A stretch of 64,000 nt of DNA from contig RPFO01000448.1 of assembly GCA_009746045.1 (NCBI GenBank), positions 4,204,419 to 4,268,418 of the forward strand, in the 5' to 3' direction. The DNA is from Mesostigma viride. Its lineage: Eukaryota > Streptophyta > Mesostigmatophyceae > Mesostigmatales > Mesostigmataceae. Shown piece after piece: positions 1-6,209 of this stretch. Each line of letters starts with the position of its first letter. The first letter of the stretch is position 1. The position numbers and the translations under genes were made by a program. The notes under the pieces are model-generated. The model did no database searches. It saw nothing but the letters and a program-made list of their open reading frames with translations, and was not told where the DNA came from.

Positions 1-302
1 GCACATATTCCAGGATGGATGGGTGGAGTGGAGGAAGCCGCGTAATCGAACTAACCTAACTCTAAGCTATCTAGTCTAGAAAAGCCTATCTACACTACTC
101 ATCAAAACCGCTCCTCCTCTGTGGGGGCCGGAGGCGGCTTGCCCACAGGGGCTGGCGTGTGAGCCTTGATTGTGGCGTGTGAGCCTTGATTCTGCCACCG
201 CTTCTTGTCCTGCATGGCAGTCCAAACTGAAGGGAGAGAGAGGGGATGCGGTATTCAAAATGGGCTGGGACCACTAGGTCGCGGCCAGCAACATCTGGGT
301 AT
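1..302 (-). mobile_element. LINE-A 3' end, minus-strand copy (cut by window edge)
   Basis: This stretch is the reverse complement, with scattered differences, of about 890-1190, which is the 3' end of the neighbouring plus-strand LINE-A fragment. Read on the minus strand it contains the C-terminal coding remnant (an M-Q-D-K-K-R-W-Q motif and a P-V-G-K-P-P-P stretch) and then the family 3' UTR running to GGAATATGTGC at the window edge. A 15-18 bp block (GTGTGAGCCTTGATT) is tandemly doubled at about 155-195. With 479-1201 it forms an inverted pair with arms of about 300 bp. By analogy with 44981-45291 it is probably a separate 5'-truncated insertion, not part of a foldback element. Positions 303-478 show nothing I recognise. 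Confidence 0.7.
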
Positions 303-478
303 TATATAGGTCATGGCATGGTTCCTACCCTTTTAGGAATGTTCCCCACCCCATGTGGCATGTTGTGATATGTTAGCACGTGCTTCCTACTGCGTTGTAC
401 TGCGTTGTAATTGTGATGCATAGGAAAAATAGCTGCAGTGGCCAAATGGGCCTGGCTTTTGTTTCACAGACTCTACAT

Positions 479-1201
479 ATGTCGCCTACTGGCGCTCCAA
501 GGGCCTGGGCGAGCACCGCAAGCGCATGCTCTTCAAGGTCCTCGTCCTCACGGTGCTCACGTATGGCGCCGAGGCGTGGACACTCACACCCACACTGGCA
601 GCTAAGCTAGACGGTACAGTTTACCGGATGCTCCGACAGGTCCTGAACGCAGGGTTTTCCAAGCGCCCGTCATTAGAGTCTTTGTACCAGGGCATGCAGG
701 CCTCGTATTTCGGACGAGATTAGACAGCGCGTAGGATAGCATTTGTAGGACACCTTCAGTTGCTCGCACCAGCCAGGTCGACACCGCCCTTGGTCTGGCC
801 GGCCCCCAGCGGCTTGGCCAGCCAGGGCGGCATATTCTGACCTGGCCTGGCCCCAAGGGCACTCCCAAAAGGGTAGGGAAATATGTCACGAACTACACCC
901 AGATGTTGCTGGATGACCTTAGTACTGGTCACCAGCCCAGTTTGAATACCGCATCCACTCTCTCTCCCTTCTTTGGACCGCCATGCAGAACAAAACGCGG
1001 TGGCAGAAGATTGTCAAGGCTCACACGCCCGACCCTGTGGGCAAGCCACCTCCCCCCAAGAGGAGGAGGCCGGTTTTGATGAGTAGTGTACATAGATAGG
1101 CTTTTCTAGACTAGATAGATTAGCGTTTATAGGTTCTAGTTAGATTACGCGGCTCTCTCCCATCCATCAAGGAATATGTGCTACATGATCTCCCAACGGA
1201 G
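479..1201 (+). pseudogene. LINE-A fragment: broken reverse transcriptase C-terminus plus 3' UTR
   Basis: The conceptual product contains a motif typical of the end of the RT thumb in non-LTR retrotransposons: L-T-Y-G-A-E-A-W-T-L-T, then a stretch like L-D-G-T-V-Y-R-M-L-R-Q-V-L-N (526-720). A second piece in another frame (about 968-1100) reads L-W-T-A-M-Q-N-K-T-R-W-Q-K-I-V and ends in a basic P-P-P-P-K-R-R-R tail and stop. This resembles the A-x-D-R-x-x-W-R ending of LINE ORF2 proteins. Stops and frameshifts between the pieces show it is dead. It ends with the 3' signature GGAATATGTGCTACAT followed by CTCCCAACGGAG. Its AATTT-type tail is displaced to 5210-5237 by later insertions. A second copy lies at 44755-45850. 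Confidence 0.8.
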
Positions 1202-1210
1202 GCATGTTAT

Positions 1211-1352
1211 TCTGATTGAATTGGCACGCCGCAAAGGTGAAAACCATTTGCGTTTAGTGCCGGTCCGCGGAAAACGCGATCTGCAAATGAATCCGACCGG
1301 AATCGAACTGGGGACCTCTCGCACCAACTTTTGCTGACCGTATAGGACGGAC
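1211..1352 (-). mobile_element. SINE-like element copy 1, first part (minus)
   Basis: This tRNA-related repeat family of about 285 bp has four copies here. The piece runs from the element's 3' terminus (TCTGATTGAATTGGCACG on the plus strand) inward past the tRNA-like core: a B-box-like AGTTCGATTCC on the minus strand lies within about 1296-1312. It is broken at ATAGGACGGAC (1342-1352) and resumes at 3053. The left flank GCATGTTAT (1202-1210) recurs at 5206-5214, and I read this as its target-site duplication inside the LINE-A tail. Confidence 0.75.
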
Positions 1353-1527
1353 TAGAAAGGAGAACTTTTGCGGATGACTGTGGGTGTCAGTTGGCGATGC
1401 CCTATAGGATCCGGAGACGTCCGTCCTACTATATATAGTCAGCAAAATTGGTGCGAGAGGTCCCCTGGCAGTTCGATTCCGGCCTGGATTCATTTGCAGA
1501 TCGCGTTTTTCCGCGTTTTCCGCGGAC
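1353..1527 (+). mobile_element. SINE-like element copy 2, first part (plus, 5'-truncated)
   Basis: This plus-strand copy starts at GAAAGGAGAACTTTTGCGG and carries the tRNA-like core, with TAGTCAGCAAAATTGG and the B-box-like AGTTCGATTCC near 1469-1479. It is interrupted at CCGCGGAC (1520-1527) by the hAT element and finishes at 3001-3052. It sits inside copy 1 with an 11-bp duplication, ATAGGACGGAC, at 1342-1352 and 3053-3063. Confidence 0.75.
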
Positions 1528-1553
1528 CAGTGCTTTTACTAAGGGTTTTTGTC

Positions 1554-1662
1554 ATTCGTCAACTTGTTGACTATTTGCCTCGGCACTTCGTCAAATGGTT
1601 GACTATTTGCCTCGGCAATTCGTCAAACTGGTTGACTATTTGCCGTGGCGCTTCGTCAACCC
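1554..1662. repeat. Left subterminal TTCGTCAA repeats of the hAT element
   Basis: Four spaced copies of TTCGTCAA-type sequence each lie next to a GTTGAC half-site, separated by ACTATTTGCC spacers of about 33 bp. They mirror the right subterminal cluster in inverse orientation. Confidence 0.75.
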
Positions 1663-1863
1663 GGGGGGGGGGGGGGGGAGGAAGTTTTATTTCTTCACCA
1701 TTAACTTAAGGTCGCTCACGCCTCACACACGCATGTAATGCATGTGGATAAAACACAATATCACATTGTGGCTGTTGACAACTGCATAAACTACAGAATA
1801 ATGACTAGTATCCTTCACAGCTCCAGAGTCAAGTGTGCACAGCACGAGGCCATTAAACAACCA

Positions 1864-2457
1864 TCACATCCTCCTCAGTGATATCAACAGGTCCATCGCT
1901 TGCTTCTTGTAACGCATGAGGCTAGGCTTGCTCTTCAAAGAGCACGGGATGCACTGAATCGACTTCGTACCGCTGAGATCCGTGGTCGTTTGGGCCCATT
2001 CGTACTTTCCGTTTTCCCACCACTGCTCGCGCTCAGGCCGCTCCTTGCTGTACTGCTTGTTGTACTCCTGTCTCTGCCTTTTCGCTGCTGGCTTTGTCTT
2101 GCCCTTCTTCTTCCCCTTCTTCTTCCCTGAGCTGCCGTCATCATCGGCCTTGCTCCTTTCTGTCTGGGCCCCCTCCTCGCCAGATTCCTCCTCGTCAGAT
2201 TCCTCCTCTACAGAGTTCGAGGCGCTGTCAGATGATGCTGACTGGCCGCCATCTTCCTCTTCCTGCGCATTCGACCCATCCTCTTCCTCACGCTCTACTC
2301 TCTTGCGTTTTTCGCGACCCTGCCTGCCCTCCTTTTCGTCTAAACTGCGGCCTAGGTCGACGATATTTTCCGTTTCTACAATTTGTCCAGCTTGCTTCTT
2401 AAACAGCGCATCTAAGGTGCTAGTCTTGAAACCTGCCAACCCGGTTTTCTTCGACAT
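1864..2457 (-). CDS. Truncated hAT transposase-like protein, 197 aa
   Basis: This is the only long frame within the hAT element. It starts with M-S-K-K-T-G-L-A-G-F-K. Residues about 45-115 are highly acidic (E/D/S-rich), residues about 110-128 are a lysine-rich K-K-K-G-K-K-K-G-K block resembling a nuclear localisation signal, and the C-terminal third holds E-R-E-Q-W-W-E-N-G and then C-I-P-C-S-L-K-S-K-P-S. A C-x2-C pair after an aromatic-rich stretch, at the position of the N-terminal BED-type zinc finger of hAT transposases, suggests a transposase N-terminus cut before the histidine half. No RNase H-like catalytic core is present. It could act as a DNA-binding remnant or be a pseudogene. The link to hAT rests on position and the Cys pair, not on clear similarity. 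Confidence 0.5.
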   Translation of the reverse strand: MSKKTGLAGFKTSTLDALFKKQAGQIVETENIVDLGRSLDEKEGRQGREKRKRVEREEEDGSNAQEEEDGGQSASSDSASNSVEEESDEEESGEEGAQTERSKADDDGSSGKKKGKKKGKTKPAAKRQRQEYNKQYSKERPEREQWWENGKYEWAQTTTDLSGTKSIQCIPCSLKSKPSLMRYKKQAMDLLISLRRM

Positions 2458-2800
2458 TCTCTAGCTCATGCAACACTACCTAAACATCGCCGCCGCCATT
2501 ATCGAAACAATTTCGCATGCAATATTTTATCGCACATGAAGTCGCCAGACGGCCTGAGGTCGTCACGTAATTAATTGCTTGTCCAGGGTGATTACAGTTA
2601 ATAATTTTTTCATGCCCTCGTCGGCTCAAGTCCTGCCTTGCTCGTCTTCAGTTTTGGTACCCGAGCATTGGCCTGAACCGTACTGACGTACTGTCTTTCC
2701 AAACCAACTCCAACTGCAGCGTACCTAGGATTCAGATGGTACGGGCTGACGGCCTGACGCCGCGCCGCTGGACCTTAGGTCTGGCCTTCAGGACTTAGGT

Positions 2801-2972
2801 GGTTGACGAATACCCTAAACATTTCGTCAAACCGGTTGACGAACTTCGGAACATATTCGTCAATTGGTTGACGAATTGCCGAGTTGGTTGACGAATGTGG
2901 TTGACGAATTGCCCAAAATGGTTGACTATTTTACTACTATTTTCAAAATTCGTCAACCGGTTGACGAAATAG
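2801..2972. repeat. Right subterminal TTGACGAA repeats with a 20-bp palindrome
   Basis: At least six TTGACGAA/TTCGTCAA motifs occur here. The last pair forms a perfect 20-bp palindrome, TTCGTCAACCGGTTGACGAA, at 2949-2968, a few bases inside the terminal inverted repeat. They are probable transposase-binding sites (inference). Confidence 0.75.
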
Positions 2973-2992
2973 TCCCGTTAGTAAAAGCACTG

Positions 2993-3052
2993 CCGCGGAC
3001 CGGCACTGAACGCAAATGGTTTTCACCTTTGCGGCGTGCATGCCAAATCAGA
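2993..3052 (+). mobile_element. SINE-like element copy 2, end part (plus)
   Basis: After the CCGCGGAC duplication (2993-3000) the SINE continues as CGGCACTGAACGCAAATGG and ends with GCCAAATCAGA, as in the other copies. There is no poly-A or other simple tail. Confidence 0.75.
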
Positions 3053-3204
3053 ATAGGACGGACGTCTCCGGATCCTAAGGTATCGCCAACTTACACCTAC
3101 AGTCATCTGCAAAAGTTCTCCTTTCCGGGGAGTGATGCATTAGCCTTTCGGATTTGGTACTAGATAAATCATTCGAGATCTGTATGTGTAGACTGTAGGA
3201 GTAC
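3053..3204 (-). mobile_element. SINE-like element copy 1, end part (minus)
   Basis: This resumes the minus-strand SINE from ATAGGACGGAC through CCGGATCC and AAAGTTCTCC to the family's 5' terminus, which reads GGAGTACTACACACGTG on the plus strand. The end is immediately followed by the LINE-B insertion, whose target duplication TACACACGTGCAT overlaps it. Confidence 0.75.
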
Positions 3205-3217
3205 TACACACGTGCAT

Positions 3218-5196
3218 TAATTAATTAATTAATTAATTAGAAACATAACTCCGTTGGGAGTACATGTAGCACATATCCCTGAGAAGGGGCATATGGCTTT
3301 CAATACATTCTGGGCTACTTCCTGCCAGGGTGGGAATGTAAGCTACCCGTGCTCTAGGTGCACCATGCAGGGCACCTGCACCCTCATGAATTACTTCACA
3401 CTATGCCCATACGGCTCCCCCGGGGGAGTATGTCATGTGGGGGAAGATCATCATGGCTATACAAGAGCTACTAAGGGCATGGCTTCTCGACAGAGAGCAT
3501 TTCTCTGCATGGCGGCATAGCATGGCTAAATTCTTAATGCGACATCCATGGGGTCCCATTATAGGCAGGGCGTGGCTAAATTATGAAGGCATCATCCATG
3601 GGGGCCATTATGGGCGCACATGCGCGTAGGCCACATGCTAGGCTAAGCCTGACTAATCTACACTACTGGTATATATTCCCTAGTCTGAGGTGGCAGGGGG
3701 GGCCTGCCGGGGCTTGTGGTCAACGTGGATGACCGCCCCCCTCCAGTATACCGGCTTCCCCCTTGCGCTCTGCCGGAGCTGAAGGTAGGTCGGCCATAGC
3801 TCGCGTCGCCGCTGTTGCTGGGCCAGGGTCAAGTCGTCGTCCAGCGTGAAGCGAGTCTCCGAGAGCTTCTTGCGGCATTTAAGGAACGACAGCTTGTCCG
3901 CCATGTACTTAAAGGTGAGGAGCACGGGTGCCGGGCCAGCCTTCCCCCGTGCGCGGGGGAGGCGGACAGCCGACATGTCCAGCTCACCAGTGTCAGAGTC
4001 GCACGGGGGCAAAAATGTCGCGCTTAAATGCCTCAAGAAGGCTCGTGGAGGTCTCACCTGCCGGCTGGTCGAAGTGCCTGACGATGACATTGTGGCTGCG
4101 CCGGGCGATGTCGGCTTCCTCGCGAAGGTCGTGGAGGGCTTGTTGCTTGAGTTGTGCCGAGATGGTGGAGGTGGTGGAGGTGGTGTGCTGCAAGTCCGCC
4201 CAGGTGGAGGGAGCATCGCCGGCCGGCAGGGCCAGCAGGCGCCGGCTGGGCGGCGATGTCCTTCACCGCCTGGGCGGTGAGGCCGGCGGTGTCATGCAAG
4301 CTCTCAAGGGCGGTGGCGGTGGCTTGAATTAAGGCGGTGGTCGAGGTCGAGGAGCTGGGCTTTGATGTCGGCAGTGGAGGCGGAAATGGCAGCGGCCGGA
4401 GGTGGCGGTGAGGTGAGGAAGTTCAGCAGCCAGCAACCTGGTCACCCATTGCTGCGACGTCAGCAGCAAGGGGGGTCACGTGCTGCTGGAAGGCTTCCGT
4501 GAGGATGGAACGGAGGGTGGGCCGGGCGGAGATGGATGGAGCCCAGATCTCGCCGTCAGAGCGCTAGCTGGAGAAGGGAGTTGAGGATGGCATGCTGGAG
4601 GTCGGGGCGGAGGGAGCCGAAAACCATGCTGACATTGTGCCAGCGACGGCCGTCGGTGACGAGGAGGCGTCCGCCGGGTGGAGTGGAGATGGATGCACAG
4701 GTCGTAAAGCGAGGCGTAGTCCCCGTAGAAGATGCAGTCCAGAGCATCGGACGGAGACATGTTGGTCCAGTCGTGATCATCGACCTGGAAAGGTTTGAGC
4801 CGAAAGCGCGGTTCCGAGGGGCGTGAAGACCCTCCTGTTTTGTCGGCTGAGCGGGCGCGTTTAGGGTCAGGCGATGCCGATGGCGAGGCATTGAGGTCGG
4901 GAGGGTGCTGGGCGACCACCAGTGCACGACTAGTGTCACCGCTGCCTGCCGGATCTGGCGAAGCGGCAGCCTCAGCTGCCGCATTGTTAAAGGCGAGCGC
5001 ATCCGCCAAACTGCGTTGCGTCGAGGGGCGCTTGCTCGTCATATATTGCGTTTTAGATTCGGGAAATTATATCAGCATGTGCGTCTTAGAAATACGAAGC
5101 GATAGTGATATTCACGGCTAAATTCGGTGCTCAAACGTGAACGTTATGAGCTCCGCCGTCAGCCATGGCTACCTCGTGGCTCGTACTATAGTCTCG
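3218..5196 (-). mobile_element. LINE-B copy 1: ORF1-only element with (TAAT)n tail
   Basis: This is a complete-looking insertion of about 2.0 kb flanked by a 13-bp duplication TACACACGTGCAT (3205-3217 and 5197-5209). On the minus strand the order is a short 5' UTR (5043-5196), a degraded L1-like ORF1 (5042-3680), a 3' UTR of about 400 bp (3240-3670) ending in CTCCCAACGGAGTTATGTTTC, and a TAATTAAT tail (3218-3240). No reverse transcriptase region lies between ORF1 and the 3' UTR. Copy 2 at 45.9-48.2 kb has the same structure, so the loss of ORF2 predates both. It must be mobilised in trans by a full-length partner (inference), like mammalian HAL1 elements. Confidence 0.85.
3680..5042 (-). pseudogene. 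L1-like ORF1 remnant (LINE-B copy 1)
   Basis: The start M-T-S-K-R-P-S-T-Q-R-S-L-A is shared with the copy at 48063. It then breaks into at least three frames: 5042-4476, about 4299-4054 and 4216-3680. The N-terminal part is Ala/Ser/Pro-rich. A middle part has G-L-T-A-Q-A-V-K-D-I-A-A, a heptad-like coiled-coil stretch. The C-terminal part has L-L-T-F-K-Y-M-A-D-K-L-S-F-L, T-L-D-D-D-L-T and R-R-R-E-L-W-P-T-Y-L-Q-L-R. These match the RNA-binding and C-terminal domains of L1-type ORF1 proteins (mobilisation of LINE RNA). Frameshifts make it non-functional. I recognise the family from pattern, not from an alignment. Confidence 0.75.
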
Positions 5197-5237
5197 TACA
5201 CACGTGCATGTTATAATTTAATTTAATTTTATTTTTA
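5197..5237 (+). mobile_element. LINE-A tail displaced by nested insertions
   Basis: After the LINE-B target duplication the sequence GCATGTTATAATTTAATTT continues exactly where LINE-A stopped at GCATGTTAT (1202-1210). Intact LINE-A ends elsewhere read CTCCCAACGGAGTCATG and then TTATAATTTAATTT. This shows that everything from 1211 to 5205 was inserted into the end of LINE-A. Confidence 0.7.
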
Positions 5238-5556
5238 CATATGTTGCACATGTAGCTCAGGCAAAAGGCCAGATTTTTTACTTTTATTAATTTCTGAATA
5301 AACACGTCGCTTGTCACCTAGGGTCAAGAAATCGCGGTCATGACCAGACCCCCCTGTATTCATAGCACTGTATCTCTCTATGGAATAGGAATTTGGTAGG
5401 TCTGAGTAGCTAAAAAAAAAACAATTTGATTTATTGGCTTTCAGGAAAGTATATACATGACCATGAAAAAAAATTTTCCTTAGGTGCTATACGCGTTCTA
5501 GAAAAAGCTTACAACGCGATATATCGCGTTGTAATTAAAAAAAACACGGGTTAATT
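5238..5556. other. AT-rich intergenic stretch
   Basis: No coding potential is visible. It contains homopolymer A runs near 5410 and 5465 and a perfect 26-bp palindrome at 5509-5534. Confidence 0.5.
5509..5534. repeat. Perfect 26-bp palindrome
   Basis: The half-site TTACAACGCGATA is followed directly by its exact complement TATCGCGTTGTAA. It lies just upstream of the LINE-C insertion and has no visible partner copy in the window. Confidence 0.85.
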
Positions 5557-5567
5557 ATGGTAGCTGC

Positions 5568-5898
5568 AGGCTCTGGCCGGGAGAGGCCTTTATAGTCTCC
5601 CAAACCGGCGCCTCTGAATGATTTCCAAGCGTATCTGTGGCGACTGTACCATGAGGCAGCCCTACGTACTGCACCCGTTATGCTTTTGCTATGCCGAAGC
5701 TTTATTGCACTCATAGGGGATGCCGGATCGTTTCGGCGGGTCCGGTTGTGCACCCTGTGGCATGCTTGTGGCACTACGCATGAGGGATGGGGGGGGGTCT
5801 CTGCCCGGGCCTGCCTGCCCGCTGTGCACACTCAGGGATTAAAAGCTCTTTTGACCTCTGTAACTCCCCAACGCAGCTCGCGTTTAATCAATGAATTA
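5568..5898 (+). mobile_element. LINE-C, 5'-truncated insertion
   Basis: It is bounded by an exact 11-bp duplication ATGGTAGCTGC (5557-5567 and 5899-5909). The 3' end reads CTCAGGGATTAAAAGCTC, then AACTCCCCAACGCAGCTC, then a TTAATCAATGAATT tail. The same 3' end occurs at 55240-55363. The body has no clear protein similarity, though it may include the end of an ORF2. Its hairpin-plus-TTAA tail resembles LINE-A and LINE-B ends, suggesting related elements. Confidence 0.8.
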
Positions 5899-6209
5899 AT
5901 GGTAGCTGCCTGCTGTTATCTTATTCGCGTTTGTCTCAGGAGTCGTTCAGGATGATGGAAAGGATTGGGGGTGGTCATGTGTAGCCGTGTATCGTCGTGT
6001 ACATTAAAGATAGGGGCTGGTTGAAGCAAGACCTAGAAGGTTTAGCTAAAAGACAAACCCGCACCTGGTCAGTGCGTTTGTGCCTAGCGGCCAGGAGTGT
6101 TCAGTTGTAAGCACCACGGCTGCGGTCGCTCTCCCGCCATTCGTATTTGTGCACAAATGAGGCAATCATGCAAGCTATTTGTCCACAGATGTTATCGAAT
6201 GCAACAATC

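Larger units (their letters stand above)
1528..2992. mobile_element. hAT-type DNA transposon, 1,465 bp, complete ends
   Basis: The terminal inverted repeats are CAGTGCTTTTACTAAGGG at 1528-1545 and its near-perfect complement CCCGTTAGTAAAAGCACTG at 2974-2992. The insert is flanked by an exact 8-bp target-site duplication, CCGCGGAC (1520-1527 and 2993-3000). An 8-bp duplication and a CAG/CTG terminus are hallmarks of the hAT superfamily. Both subterminal regions carry clusters of TTCGTCAA/TTGACGAA, as expected for transposase-binding sites. The interior has one open frame (1864-2457, minus) too short to be a full transposase, so the copy is non-autonomous. A poly-G run lies at about 1663-1679. 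Confidence 0.9.

Noticed and set aside
1-1201. A single foldback transposon
   Set aside because: The equivalent arrangement at 45 kb is explained by a separate 5'-truncated LINE-A insertion with its own tail and target duplication.
1290-1350. Functional tRNA gene from the GTTCGATTCC motif
   Set aside because: The same motif recurs in four copies of a 285-bp repeat and does not fold into a full cloverleaf by eye.
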